Positions 44,750 through 54,068 of a stretch of DNA of 64,000 nt are shown here, piece by piece (the first letter of the stretch is position 1; each line of letters begins with the position of its first letter). The DNA comes from Streptomyces sp. MJM8645. GTDB taxonomy: Bacteria; Actinomycetota; Actinomycetes; Streptomycetales; Streptomycetaceae. Under the pieces are notes generated by a model. The model was not told where the DNA came from, searched no databases, and worked only from the letters and a program-made list of their open reading frames with translations. The position numbers and the translations under genes were made by a program. Location of the stretch: NCBI RefSeq assembly GCF_001625365.1, contig NZ_LJJF01000001.1, positions 1,054,001-1,118,000 on the forward strand. Direction: 5' to 3'.

Positions 44750-45229
44750 ATGCGAATGGGTGAAGGAGTCGAGTGGGGCCTGCACTGCTGCCTCACCCTG
44801 GCATGGCTCGACAGTGACCAACCGGTTCCGACAGCACGGCTGGCGGCCTGGTTCGACCTGCCGCCGGCCTACCTGACCAAGCGCCTACAGGCGCTGGTCC
44901 GGGCCGGCATCCTGAGCTCGACGCCGGGCTCCAAGGGCGGCTTCCGGCTGGGCCGACGGCCGGAGAAGATCACTCTGATGGACGTGGTCACCGCCATCGA
45001 GGGCCCCGACGACGTGTTCCGTTGCACCGAGATCCGCCAGCGTGCGGACGGTGGTGGCGCCATCGCACGGGAGTTCCGACAGCCGTGCGGGATCGCCACC
45101 GCGATGCGCAAGGCCGAACTGGCCTGGCGCCGCGAACTCGCCGGGCAGACGGTGGCCGACCTCATGGCCGCCGCGCCGGGCGGGGCCGCCGACCGCACCC
45201 GACGCCACTACGCCCGCATGACCGGCTGA
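44750..45229 (+). CDS. Rrf2 family transcriptional regulator
   Basis: A 159-aa regulator. The winged helix has the VPTARLAAWFDLPPAYLTKRLQALVRAGIL segment, in part the Rrf2 signature, then GSKGGFRLGR wing and ITLMDVVTAIEG. Only two Cys remain in the effector region (FRCTE and QPCGI) instead of the three-Cys Fe-S set of NsrR/IscR, so iron-sulphur sensing is uncertain. It is likely leaderless. It sits between the quinone oxidoreductase and MFS genes, all on the plus strand, and probably controls one or both. Confidence 0.9.
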   Translation: MRMGEGVEWGLHCCLTLAWLDSDQPVPTARLAAWFDLPPAYLTKRLQALVRAGILSSTPGSKGGFRLGRRPEKITLMDVVTAIEGPDDVFRCTEIRQRADGGGAIAREFRQPCGIATAMRKAELAWRRELAGQTVADLMAAAPGGAADRTRRHYARMTG

Positions 45230-45306
45230 CCGCACGCCCGACGGTCCGGCCGCCTCACCGCGCGGCGACACCACAGCACGCGCACCGACCCGCAAGGAGA
45301 ATCTGG

Positions 45307-46527
45307 ATGTCCAGTGTCTCGATTCCGGCCGACCGGAAAGCTCCGGCCGAACCCGGCTCACCACCCCAGGGCGGCCTGTCCTCCACCCTCGTCCTCGCCT
45401 TAGGCACATTCGCCGTCGGCACGGACGCCTTCGTCGTGGCCGGCTTCCTCCCCTCCATGGCCAAGGACCTGCACGTCTCCTCGGCCACGGCCGGCCAGTC
45501 GATCACCGTCTTCGCCGCCGCCTACGCCGTCCTCTCCCCCATCCTGGCCACCCTCCTCGCCCGGCTTCCCCGCCGAACCCTGCTGATCACCGCACTGTTC
45601 ACACTCGGCATCGCCAACCTCGGCTCGGCACTGGCCCCCAACATGGCCGTGCTGATCATCAGCCGCATCATCGCCGCCGCCGGCGCCGCCGCCTACACCC
45701 CCAACGCCGGAGCCGTCAGCGCCTCCCTCGTCCGCCCCGAACTGCGGGCCCGCGCCCTCGCCGTGGTCATCGGCGGCCTCACCATCGCCACCGCACTCGG
45801 CGTGCCGCTCGGCAACGCCGCCAGCCACTGGCTGGGCTGGCGCACCGCCCTCGGTCTCGTCGCCGGACTCTGCCTGCTCGTCGCCGTGATACTGCGCCTG
45901 ATCATGCCGTGGCTCCCCGGCAACGTCCGGGTGCCGCTACGCACCCGCCTCGCCGTCCTGCGCCGGCCGGCCGTCCTCGCCGTCCTGCCGCTCACCATCC
46001 TCGGCATGGGCGCCAGCTACACCGCGTACGCCTACAGCGTGCCCATGCTGGAAGCCGTCAAGGTGCCCGAGAGTTCCATCCTGTGGATGCTCTTCCTGTA
46101 CGGCCTCGGCGCCGTCATCGGCAACCTCGCCGCGGGCTACACCACCGACCGCTGGGGCTCCACCAAGGTCCTGATCATCGGCTACACCGCCATGGTCGTC
46201 GCCCTCGGGGCCCTCGCCTGGCTCGCCGCCTCCGACTCCGACCTCAAGCCCGTCGTCGGCCTGCTGGTCCTCCTCTGGGGCGCCAGCAGTTGGTGCCAGA
46301 CACCCCCGCAGCAGCACCGCCTGATCGAGGTCGCCCCCCAGGAGGCCCCGCTGGTGGTCTCCCTCAACTCCTCCTCCATCTACCTCGGCATCGGCCTCGG
46401 CACCATCATCGGCGGCTCCACCCTCGGCGCCGGCGCCGCGACCGTGTACGGCCTGGGCGCGGCCATCGCCGCCATCGCCCTGATCTTCCTGCTCTTCACC
46501 CGCCACTCGCCCACGAACAAAGGCTGA
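45307..46527 (+). CDS. MFS efflux transporter (DHA1/AraJ type) with TTA codon
   Basis: A 406-aa inner-membrane protein with about 12 hydrophobic helices and the DAFVVAGFLPSMAKDL opening of the drug:H+ antiporter family. The ATG follows AAGGAGA. Codon 32 is TTA (45400-45402), so full translation needs the bldA leucyl-tRNA, linking expression to late growth. It follows the Rrf2 regulator by 77 bp. Likely role is export of a small toxic or aromatic compound, possibly the product of the preceding cluster. Confidence 0.92.
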   Translation: MSSVSIPADRKAPAEPGSPPQGGLSSTLVLALGTFAVGTDAFVVAGFLPSMAKDLHVSSATAGQSITVFAAAYAVLSPILATLLARLPRRTLLITALFTLGIANLGSALAPNMAVLIISRIIAAAGAAAYTPNAGAVSASLVRPELRARALAVVIGGLTIATALGVPLGNAASHWLGWRTALGLVAGLCLLVAVILRLIMPWLPGNVRVPLRTRLAVLRRPAVLAVLPLTILGMGASYTAYAYSVPMLEAVKVPESSILWMLFLYGLGAVIGNLAAGYTTDRWGSTKVLIIGYTAMVVALGALAWLAASDSDLKPVVGLLVLLWGASSWCQTPPQQHRLIEVAPQEAPLVVSLNSSSIYLGIGLGTIIGGSTLGAGAATVYGLGAAIAAIALIFLLFTRHSPTNKG

Positions 46528-46785
46528 GGCGCGAGACACCTCCTGCGGGCCGGTCAACTCACTTCCGGCCACCGCTTCCTGACGGTGCGGCGTCGCACCG
46601 AGCGCTGAAACACCCCTCAGCACGCGACGACCGACGACCGGCGCGGAGACAGACCCTGCTGCCCCGGTTTCCCCGACACGTCCCTGACCGCCCAACGGCG
46701 CCGCGCACCGCAGCGGCCCCGGCCACGGACACCACCCCGCACTCCCCGCGGGACCACCACGTCGACGAAACCGAGAGATTGCCAG

Positions 46786-48663
46786 ATGACCCAGTTGAGC
46801 GAGTCCCCCGTGACCACCCACAGCGCCGAGACCACCGAATCGACCCCCGCGCCGGTCACCCCCGACGCACGGACCACGCCCGCGGAGTCCGGGACGACCG
46901 GCGCCCAGGCATTGATCCGTGCACTCGAAGAGGTCGGAGTGGACACCGTCTTCGGCATCCCGGGCGGGGCCATCCTTCCCGCGTACGACCCGCTGATGGA
47001 CTCGGCCAAGGTGCGCCACATCCTGGTCCGCCACGAGCAGGGCGCCGGCCACGCCGCCACCGGATACGCCCAGGCCACCGGCCGGGTCGGGGTCTGCATG
47101 GCCACCTCCGGCCCGGGCGCGACCAACCTGGTGACCCCGATCGCCGACGCCTACATGGACTCCGTGCCGATCGTCGCGATCACCGGCCAGGTCCCCTCGA
47201 CCCTGATCGGAAGGGACGCCTTCCAGGAGGCGGACATCTGCGGCATCACCATGCCGATCACCAAGCACAACTACCTGGTCACCGACCCCGACGAAATCCC
47301 CCGGGTGATCGCCGAGGCCTTCCACATCGCCGCCACCGGCCGCCCCGGCCCCGTCCTCGTCGACATCACCAAGGACGCCCTCCAAGGCCTGACAAGGCAT
47401 CGGCAGATCGAGCCCACGCTGCCCGGCTACCGCCCGGTCACCAAGCCGCACGCCAAGCAGATCCGCGAGGCCGCGAAGATGCTGGTGGGCGCCAAGCGCC
47501 CGGTGCTGTACGTCGGCGGCGGCGTGATCAAGGCGCAGGCCACCGCCGAGCTGCGGATCCTCGCCGAGCTGACCGGCGCCCCCGTGGTCACCACCCTGAT
47601 GGCCCTCGGCGCCTTCCCCGACAGCCACCCGCAGCACCTGGGCATGCCCGGCATGCACGGCTCCGTCCCGGCCGTCACCGCGCTGCAGAAGGCCGACCTG
47701 CTGTTCACCCTCGGCGCCCGCTTCGACGACCGCGTCACCGGCAAGCTGGACGGCTTCGCCCCGCACGCCAAGGTCGTCCACGCGGACATCGACCCGGCCG
47801 AGATCGGCAAGAACCGCCCCGCCGACGTGCCGATCGTCGGCGACGCCCGCGAGGTGCTGGCCGATCTGATCGTCGCCGTCCAGGCCGAGTTCGACGCCGG
47901 CCACAAGGGCGACTACTCGCAGTGGTGGGAGAAGCTCGACGAGTGGAAGAAGACCTACCCGCTGGGCTACGAGCCCGCCCCGGGCGGCCGGCTCTCCCCG
48001 CAGCAGGTCATCGAGCGGATCGGCCGGCTGGTCGGCCCCGAAGCGATCTACGCCGCAGGCGTCGGCCAGCACCAGATGTGGAGCTCGCAGTTCATCCGCT
48101 TCGAGAAGCCGGGCACCTGGCTCAACTCGGGCGGCGCGGGCACCATGGGCTACGCCGTCCCCGCCGCGATGGGCGCCAAGGCCGGCCGGCCCGACACCGC
48201 GGTCTGGGCGATCGACGGCGACGGCTGCTTCCAGATGACCAACCAGGAACTGGCCACCTGCGCCCTGAACGACATCCCGATCAAGGTCGCGGTCATCAAC
48301 AACGGCTCGCTCGGCATGGTCCGCCAGTGGCAGACGCTGTTCTACAACCAGCGCTACTCCAACACCGTGCTGCACGCCGGCCCCGACCACGACGGCATCG
48401 CGCCGCCGGCCCAGGGCACCCGGATCCCCGACTTCGTCCTGCTGTCCGAGGCGATGGGCTGCGTCGGCCTGCGCTGCGAGCGCCCCGAGGACCTGGACGC
48501 CGTCATCAAGCAGGCCATGGAGATCAACGACCGCCCGGTCGTCATCGACTTCATCGTCCACCAGGACGCCATGGTCTGGCCGATGGTCGCGGCCGGCACC
48601 AGCAACGACGAGATCCAGTTCGCCAAGGGCGTCCGCCCCGACTTCGGCGACGACCTCGACTAG
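46786..48663 (+). CDS. ilvB: Acetolactate synthase large subunit
   Basis: A 625-aa ThDP enzyme condensing two pyruvates, or pyruvate and 2-oxobutyrate, in branched-chain amino acid synthesis. The catalytic Glu lies in [18 protein letters not shown]. The ThDP/Mg motif runs from DGDG to NN in [14 protein letters not shown]...[13 protein letters not shown]. The FAD-linked middle domain and C-terminal region are complete. The N-terminal 35 residues are a Thr/Ser/Pro-rich extension. ilvN (small subunit) and ilvC are not adjacent, unlike the usual ilvBNC operon, so it appears to be an orphan copy. Confidence 0.95.
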   Translation: MTQLSESPVTTHSAETTESTPAPVTPDARTTPAESGTTGAQALIRALEEVGVDTVFGIPGGAILPAYDPLMDSAKVRHILVRHEQGAGHAATGYAQATGRVGVCMATSGPGATNLVTPIADAYMDSVPIVAITGQVPSTLIGRDAFQEADICGITMPITKHNYLVTDPDEIPRVIAEAFHIAATGRPGPVLVDITKDALQGLTRHRQIEPTLPGYRPVTKPHAKQIREAAKMLVGAKRPVLYVGGGVIKAQATAELRILAELTGAPVVTTLMALGAFPDSHPQHLGMPGMHGSVPAVTALQKADLLFTLGARFDDRVTGKLDGFAPHAKVVHADIDPAEIGKNRPADVPIVGDAREVLADLIVAVQAEFDAGHKGDYSQWWEKLDEWKKTYPLGYEPAPGGRLSPQQVIERIGRLVGPEAIYAAGVGQHQMWSSQFIRFEKPGTWLNSGGAGTMGYAVPAAMGAKAGRPDTAVWAIDGDGCFQMTNQELATCALNDIPIKVAVINNGSLGMVRQWQTLFYNQRYSNTVLHAGPDHDGIAPPAQGTRIPDFVLLSEAMGCVGLRCERPEDLDAVIKQAMEINDRPVVIDFIVHQDAMVWPMVAAGTSNDEIQFAKGVRPDFGDDLD

Positions 48664-48683
48664 GTCCTGTCACCCCTGAACCC

Positions 48684-48722
48684 CGGTCGTAGGCCCTCGA
48701 CCCCCGCGAGGGCCTACGACCG
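48684..48722. terminator. Strong hairpin after the acetolactate synthase gene
   Basis: CGGTCGTAGGCCCTCG and its exact complement form a 16-bp stem with a 7-nt loop, followed by GTCTTATTTCT. It separates ilvB from the convergent XRE regulator. Confidence 0.92.
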
Positions 48723-48770
48723 GTCTTATTTCTCGCGCCCTTCAGGCAGACGGCCATCGGAGCAGGCCGC

Positions 48771-49610
48771 TCAGCGGCTCGCCGCCCAGGAGAGCAGGAG
48801 GCGCAGGGCGTCGTCCGACGGGGTGTGCGGGTCGGCGGTGTAGGTGACGAGGGCCTGGTCGGGGTCGTCGGCGGGGCGGAGGGTGTCGTAGGCGAGGTCG
48901 AGGGGGCCGGCGATGGGGTGGTGGAAGAGCTTGCGGCCGGAGGTCTTGTCGGCGACCGGGTGTTCGGCCCAGAGGTGACGGAACTCCTCGCTGTGGACGC
49001 AGAGTTGGCCGACGAGCTCGGCGAGGAGGGGGTCGTGGGGGCGGCGGCCCGCCTCCAGGTGGAGGAAGGCGACGTTCTCGCGGGCGCAGGCCGTCCAGTC
49101 GCCGTAGAGCTCGCGCGAGGCGGGGTCGAGGAAGGTGCAGCGGGCGATGTTGCGGTCCTCGACCGGCAGGGCGCCGTAGTCGCCGAACAGCGCGACGGCC
49201 GCGCGGTTCCAGGCCAGGACGTCCATCCGGTGGCCCATCACCAGGGCCGGGACGTGGTCGAGCTGGTCGAGCAGCCGCAGCAGGGAGGGGCGGGGCTGCT
49301 GCGGGGCGGTGCGGCGGCGGGGCGCACGGCGGGTGGGGCGGGCGAGGCGGTGGAGGTGGCCGGACTCGTCGGGGGCGAGTTGCAGGGCGCGGGCGACGGC
49401 GTCGAGGACGGCTTCGGAGGGGTTGCCGACGCGGCCCTGTTCGAGGCGGGTGTAGTAGTCGACGCTGACCCCGGCGAGGTGGGCGAGCTCCTCGCGGCGG
49501 AGCCCGGCGACCCGGCGGCGGCCGCCGTAGTCGGGCAGGTCGACGTCCTCGGGCCGCAGCTGGGCGCGGCGGGTGCGGAGGAACTCGCTCAGGGCACTGG
49601 TCGCGTTCAT
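48771..49610 (-). CDS. XRE-family regulator with MmyB-like ligand domain
   Basis: A 279-aa regulator. The N-terminal helix-turn-helix (about residues 10-75) has RRVAGLRREELAHLAGVSVDYYTRLEQGR, shown in part, the hallmark of this streptomycete family. The C-terminal MmyB-like PAS-type domain contains MDVLAWNRAAVALFGDY and RNIARCTFLDP, which in relatives binds a fatty acid. Such regulators usually control the divergent SDR-type gene. Here that gene is only a remnant, so the regulator may have lost its target. The ATG giving MNATSALSEFLRTRR was chosen. Confidence 0.92.
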   Translation of the reverse strand: MNATSALSEFLRTRRAQLRPEDVDLPDYGGRRRVAGLRREELAHLAGVSVDYYTRLEQGRVGNPSEAVLDAVARALQLAPDESGHLHRLARPTRRAPRRRTAPQQPRPSLLRLLDQLDHVPALVMGHRMDVLAWNRAAVALFGDYGALPVEDRNIARCTFLDPASRELYGDWTACARENVAFLHLEAGRRPHDPLLAELVGQLCVHSEEFRHLWAEHPVADKTSGRKLFHHPIAGPLDLAYDTLRPADDPDQALVTYTADPHTPSDDALRLLLSWAASR

Positions 49611-49716
49611 AGGGATGATTCTCACCCAGAGGCGGGCGGCGGTGCCTGGCCCTGCCAGGACCAGGCACCGCCGGCACCGCACGCGGCCGGGGACCAGCCG
49701 GGGATCAAGGGGGACG

Positions 49717-49898
49717 TCAGCCCGCGACGGCCTGGACGGCGGGCAGCCGGTCACCGGCGGCGAGGAGGCGGCGGGCGGTGGCGAGGCCCATGCCGCTGGT
49801 GCCGCCGGTGATCAGGACGGTGCGGTCGGCGATTCCCGGGGGTCGACGGAGTCCCGGGGGTCGACGGAGTCCCGGGGGTCGACGGGATCCCGGGTCAT
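49717..49898 (-). pseudogene. SDR gene remnant
   Basis: On the minus strand a frame reads IADRTVLITGGTSGMGLATARRLLAAGD, in part the cofactor-binding start of a short-chain dehydrogenase, then stops after about 15 more residues. The active-site YxxxK region is gone. The ATG at 49898 is in a different frame from this segment, and an 18-bp tandem repeat lies between. Truncation and frame disagreement indicate a broken gene. It was probably the target of the adjacent XRE regulator. Confidence 0.6.
49834..49894. repeat. 18-bp tandem repeat in the SDR remnant
   Basis: TCCCGGGGGTCGACGGAG is present in three copies (the last with two changes) plus a partial fourth. Slippage here may have produced the frame mismatch of the SDR remnant. 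Confidence 0.85.
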
Positions 49899-50063
49899 GG
49901 CGTTGTCGGTCGTGGCACCCACTCTCCCGACGGCCGTGGAGCCAGGACCAGGCCCGGCCCGACCCTGGGTCCGGAAGAACCACCCTGCACCGGGAATCGA
50001 CGGCGCCACCGGGTGGTTGGGGCAGGACGACAAGCGTGTGACACTCGCGAACAGGGGTCTGAC

Positions 50064-50726
50064 ATGAAGATCGGCATCATCGGTGCGGGCAACATCGGCG
50101 GCAACCTGACCCGACGGCTGACGGCGCTCGGGCACGACGTCTCGGTGGCCAACTCGCGCGGTCCGCAGTCGCTGGCCGCCCTGGCCGAGGAGACGGGCGC
50201 GACGGCCGTGCCGGCCACCGAGGCGGCGCGCGGGGCACAGGTCGTGGTGGTGACGGTGCCGCTGAAGAACGTGCCGGACCTGCCGGCCGGGCTGCTGGAC
50301 GGCGCGGCCGCGGGCGCGGCGGTGATCGACACCGGCAACTACTACCCGCAGCAGCGCGACGGCCGGATCGACGAGATCGAGGACGACGGCCTGACCGAGA
50401 GCCGGTGGACGGAGCGGCACCTCGGCCACCCCGTGGTGAAGGCGTTCAACGGCACCTACGCGCAGGACCTGCTGGAGCGGCCGCGGCCGGAGGGCGATCC
50501 CGAGCGGATCGCCGTGCCGGTGGCGGCGGACGACGAGGCGGCCAAGCGCGTGGTGCGGGCGCTGATCGACGAGCTGGGCTTCGACACGGTGGACGCGGGC
50601 GGGATCGACGAGTCCTGGCGGCAGCAGCCGGGCACGCCGGTGTACGGGCTGCGCGCCGGGGTGGAGGCCGTCACCCAGGCGCTCGCGGAGGCTTCTCCGG
50701 AGCGCCCGGCGGACCACAAGGCGTGA
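50064..50726 (+). CDS. NADPH-dependent F420 reductase-like / NADP-binding oxidoreductase
   Basis: A 220-aa Rossmann protein starting MKIGIIGAGNIGGNL, the dinucleotide motif of the F420_oxidored family, followed by SVANSRGP for NADP specificity and AFNGTYAQDLL in the middle. Members reduce F420 or small carbonyl substrates; many are only predicted. It begins about 165 bp from the SDR remnant and converges on galK. Specific role unknown. Confidence 0.88.
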   Translation: MKIGIIGAGNIGGNLTRRLTALGHDVSVANSRGPQSLAALAEETGATAVPATEAARGAQVVVVTVPLKNVPDLPAGLLDGAAAGAAVIDTGNYYPQQRDGRIDEIEDDGLTESRWTERHLGHPVVKAFNGTYAQDLLERPRPEGDPERIAVPVAADDEAAKRVVRALIDELGFDTVDAGGIDESWRQQPGTPVYGLRAGVEAVTQALAEASPERPADHKA

Positions 50727-50783
50727 CCCCGGGAAGGCGTGCTCCCGGGAAGCCGTGACCCGCGCCGACCCCGACGGGCCCGG

Positions 50784-51950
50784 TCAGCCCGTGCGGCGGG
50801 CCCCCTCGGCCGGGACGGCGGTGAGGGTGCGCGGGGCCGCGTAGCCGGCCGCGCGGAACGCAGTGGTGACGGCGGCGGCAACGGTGTCGGCGGCCGGTGC
50901 GTCGACGAGGGCGATCACCGAGCCGCCGAAGCCGCCGCCGGTCATCCGCGCGCCGTGGGCGCCGGCGGCGAGGGCGGCCTCGACGGCGAGGTCCGTCTCG
51001 GGGCAGGAGACCCGGTAGTCGTCGCGCAGCGAGGCGTGGCCGGCGGTGAGGATCGGGCCGAGCGCGGCGGGCCGACCGGCGTCCAGGTGGGCGACGGCGG
51101 CCGTGACGCGCTCGTTCTCGGTGACCACGTGGCGCACCAACGGCCGCAGCTCCTCAGGGAGTCGGGGCAGGGCGGCCGGCAGGCCGGCGGGCGTCAGCTC
51201 GCGCAGCGCGGGCAGTCCGAGCAGCGCGGCCGCCCGCTCGCAGCCGGCCCGCAGGGCGGCGTAGGCGCCGTCGCCGAGGTCGTGCTTGACCCGGGTGTCG
51301 AGGACCAGCAGGGCGAGGCCGGCGCCGGCGAGGTCCAGCGGGACCTGTCGCATCGCCAGGTCCCGGCTGTCGAGGTGCAGGGCGGCGCCCGGGTGGCAGC
51401 ACATCGAGGCCATCTGGTCCATGATCCCGCAGGGGACGCCGACGAAGTCGTTCTCGGCCCGCTGGGCGATCAGGGCGAGTTCGGGCGCGGACAGCCCCAG
51501 CCCGTACAGGTCGTTGTACGCGATCGCGACGACGCATTCCAGGGCGGCCGAGGAGGACAGCCCGGCACCACCGGGCACGTCGCTCTCCAGCCGGAACTCG
51601 GCGCCGCCGACGGCGTGCCCGGCCTCGCGCAGCGCCCACACCACGGCGGCCGGGAAGGCCGCCCAGCCGGGCACCGAGCCCGGGGCCAGGTCCGCGACGG
51701 CCAGGTCGGCGACCACCCCGTCGCCCTGGGCGGACCAGAGCCGCAGCCGGCCGTCGTCGCGGCGCCGGGCCTGGGCGCGGACGGCCTGCGGGAGGGCGAT
51801 CGGCAGCACGAACCCGAGGTTGTAGTCGGTGTGTTCGCCGATCAGGTTGACCCGGCCGGGGGCGGCCCACTCCCCCTCGGGGGCGTGGCCGTGGAGCTCT
51901 TCGAAGGTGTCCGCGGAGATGTTCGCAGTGGCGTTCACGGGCGTGTTCAC
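50784..51950 (-). CDS. galK: Galactokinase
   Basis: A 388-aa GHMP kinase phosphorylating galactose at C1 (Leloir pathway). The galactokinase signature GRVNLIGEHTDYN is near residue 33. The ATP loop VPGGAGLSSSAALE and the C-terminal GARMTGGGFGG motif are present. The GTG start overlaps the galT stop as GTGA. galE is not in the cluster and must be elsewhere. Confidence 0.97.
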   Translation of the reverse strand: MNTPVNATANISADTFEELHGHAPEGEWAAPGRVNLIGEHTDYNLGFVLPIALPQAVRAQARRRDDGRLRLWSAQGDGVVADLAVADLAPGSVPGWAAFPAAVVWALREAGHAVGGAEFRLESDVPGGAGLSSSAALECVVAIAYNDLYGLGLSAPELALIAQRAENDFVGVPCGIMDQMASMCCHPGAALHLDSRDLAMRQVPLDLAGAGLALLVLDTRVKHDLGDGAYAALRAGCERAAALLGLPALRELTPAGLPAALPRLPEELRPLVRHVVTENERVTAAVAHLDAGRPAALGPILTAGHASLRDDYRVSCPETDLAVEAALAAGAHGARMTGGGFGGSVIALVDAPAADTVAAAVTTAFRAAGYAAPRTLTAVPAEGARRTG

Positions 51951-53047
51951 GGGGCGACCTCCCGCAGCCGGCGGGCCGCGTCCTCGGGGGTGATGTCGTT
52001 GACGAAGGCGTCCATGCCGGATTCCACCCCGGCCAGGAACTTGAGCTTGTCGGCGGCGCGCCGGATGGTGAACAGCTCCAGGTGGAGGGCGAGTTCGTCC
52101 TCCTGGCCGGCGGGCGCCTGGTGCCAGGCGGAGATGTACGGGGTGCGGCCGGCGCCGAAGAGGCGGTCGAAGCGGCGCAGCAACTCCAGGTAGAGGCGCG
52201 GGAATTCGGCGCGCTGCGGCTCGTCCAGGCCGGTCAGGTCGGCGACCCGGCGGTGCGGGTAGAGGTGCACCTCGTACGGCCAGCGGGCGGCGAAGGGGAC
52301 GAAGGCCGTCCAGTGCTCTCCGGCGAGCACCACCCGGGCGCCGTCGGCGCGTTCGGCGGCGAGCAGGTCGTCGAAGAGGCTGCGGCCGGTGGCGGCGCGG
52401 TGTTCGGCCGCGCGCTCGGTCATCCGGGCGGTGCGCGGGGTGGTGAAGGGGAAGGCGTAGATCTGGCCGTGCGGGTGGGCGAGGGTGACGCCGATCTCGG
52501 CGCCCCGGTTCTCGAAGCAGTAGACCTGCCGGATGCCGGGGAGGGCGGCGAGTTCGGCGGTGCGGTCGGTCCAGGCGTCGAGGACGAGGCGGGCCCGCCG
52601 TTCGTCGAGGTCGGCGAAGGAGGCGTCGTGGTCGGCGGTGAAGCAGACCACCTCGCAGCGCCCGGCGCCGGGGCCGCTGACCCGTAGTCCGTCGGCGCCT
52701 TCCAGCGCCGCCGGGGGGCCGGCCAGCGAGGGGAAGCGGTTCTCGAAGACGGCCACCTGGTAGTCGTCGGCGGGGATCTCGCTGTGCCGGCCGTCCCGGG
52801 AGGGGCAGAGCGGGCACTCCTCGGCGGGGGGCTGGTAGGTGCGGGCCTGGCGGTGCGCGGCGACGGTGACCCAGGCTCCGGTGGCCGGGTCGAGCCTGAC
52901 CTCGGAGCCGTGGGCGGGCGGGTCGAGCGGACGCAGGTCGACGGCGTCCCGGGGGACGGCCTCGCCGCTGTCGTAGTAGATCAGCTGTCGCCCGTCCGCG
53001 AGTGTGGTCACGGTCTTGGCGGTGGGCTGGGTCAGGGTCCCGGCCAT
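51947..53047 (-). CDS. galT: Galactose-1-phosphate uridylyltransferase
   Basis: A 366-aa enzyme swapping UMP between UDP-glucose and galactose-1-phosphate. The active-site HPH lies in TLAHPHGQIYAFPF. Zn-binding CPLC is in EECPLCPSRDGRH, with the VFENRFPSL segment nearby. I used the ATG giving MAGTLTQP, downstream of an in-frame ATG inside the operator repeats. First gene of galTK, divergent from a DeoR-family regulator. Confidence 0.96.
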   Translation of the reverse strand: MAGTLTQPTAKTVTTLADGRQLIYYDSGEAVPRDAVDLRPLDPPAHGSEVRLDPATGAWVTVAAHRQARTYQPPAEECPLCPSRDGRHSEIPADDYQVAVFENRFPSLAGPPAALEGADGLRVSGPGAGRCEVVCFTADHDASFADLDERRARLVLDAWTDRTAELAALPGIRQVYCFENRGAEIGVTLAHPHGQIYAFPFTTPRTARMTERAAEHRAATGRSLFDDLLAAERADGARVVLAGEHWTAFVPFAARWPYEVHLYPHRRVADLTGLDEPQRAEFPRLYLELLRRFDRLFGAGRTPYISAWHQAPAGQEDELALHLELFTIRRAADKLKFLAGVESGMDAFVNDITPEDAARRLREVAP

Positions 53048-53076
53048 GGCCTTCTTCCCTCTATCCGACACGAAAC

Positions 53077-53096
53077 AACAATATCCAACATTATCC
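53077..53096. promoter_or_regulatory. Tandem AACAATATCC-type operator upstream of galT
   Basis: AACAATATCC and AACATTATCC are adjacent 10-bp direct repeats with one difference, in an AT-rich island of the galT/DeoR intergenic region. On the minus strand they overlap GATAAT/TATTGT sequences suitable as -10 boxes. Such spacing suits binding of the neighbouring DeoR protein as repressor of galTK (inference). Confidence 0.6.
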
Positions 53097-53235
53097 ATCA
53101 GGTCTGGCTGTCCGGAAGGGGTCCGCGCCTGCCATGATGGCGGTGACCGTGGCCCGCCGGACGGCCAGTCGAACGGCCGGCTGCACGAATGGCCGAACGG
53201 TCAAGCGGACCACACCGACCCGAGGAGCACCCCCG

Positions 53236-54060
53236 ATGGCTGACAGCGCCCAACCGCTCGCCGGACAGCGCCGCGTGCTGATCCTGGAGCGGGTCCGCGC
53301 GCGCGGCGGCGTCCGGGTGACCGAACTGGTCCGGGACCTCGGGGTGTCCGACATGACCATCCGCCGCGACCTGGACGCGCTGGCCCGCCGCGGGCTGGTG
53401 CACAAGGTGCACGGCGGGGCGGTGCGGACGGAGGCGGCGGCCAGCGGCGAGCCCGGGTTCGAGACCAAGGCCAACTGGCAGCTGCCCGCCAAGGAGGCCA
53501 TCGCCCGGGCCGCCGCCGCCCTGGTGCCGCCCGGCTCGGCGGTCGGACTGGCCGCCGGGACGACCACCTTCGCGGTCGCCCGGCAGCTGCGCGCCGTCGA
53601 GGGCCTCACCGTGGTCACCAACTCGCTGCGGATCGCGGAGCTGCTGGAGGAACCCGACGAGGACGGCACCCCCGCCACCGCGACGGTGATCCGCACCGGC
53701 GGCGTCCGTACGCCCTCCGACGCGCTGGTCGGGCCGGTGGCCGACCAGGCGATCCGCTCGCTGCACGTCAACGTGCTGGTCATGGGCTGCCACGGCCTCT
53801 CGGCCGAGACCGGGCTGACCACCCCGAACCTGGCCGAGGCGGAGACCAACCGGACCTTCCTGCAGTCCGCCCGCCGGGTCGTCGTGGTGGCCGACCACAC
53901 CAAGTGGAACGCGGTCGGCCTGGCCTCCTTCGCCGCACTGGAGCAACTGGACGTGCTGGTCACCGACGACGCACTGGCGGCCGAACACCGGGCGGCGGCA
54001 GCCCAGTTGGTCGGCGAGCTGATCGTCGCGCCGACCGGGGAGCAAGGGCACCAGGCCTGA
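53236..54060 (+). CDS. DeoR family transcriptional regulator of galactose genes
   Basis: A 274-aa regulator. The N-terminal helix-turn-helix shows the family signature RVTELVRDLGVSDMTIRRDLDAL, in part, then KVHGGAV. The C-terminal sugar-phosphate-binding domain has GLAAGTTTFAVARQL, TNSLRIAELL and VVVVADHTKWN. Divergence from galTK indicates local repression relieved by a galactose metabolite. The start ATG follows GAGGAG. Confidence 0.93.
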   Translation: MADSAQPLAGQRRVLILERVRARGGVRVTELVRDLGVSDMTIRRDLDALARRGLVHKVHGGAVRTEAAASGEPGFETKANWQLPAKEAIARAAAALVPPGSAVGLAAGTTTFAVARQLRAVEGLTVVTNSLRIAELLEEPDEDGTPATATVIRTGGVRTPSDALVGPVADQAIRSLHVNVLVMGCHGLSAETGLTTPNLAEAETNRTFLQSARRVVVVADHTKWNAVGLASFAALEQLDVLVTDDALAAEHRAAAAQLVGELIVAPTGEQGHQA

Positions 54061-54068
54061 CGGGCCCC

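Noticed and set aside
49834..49894. CRISPR-like or attachment-site repeats
   Set aside because: The 18-bp units are contiguous without spacers and lie in a coding remnant, so they are a simple tandem repeat.
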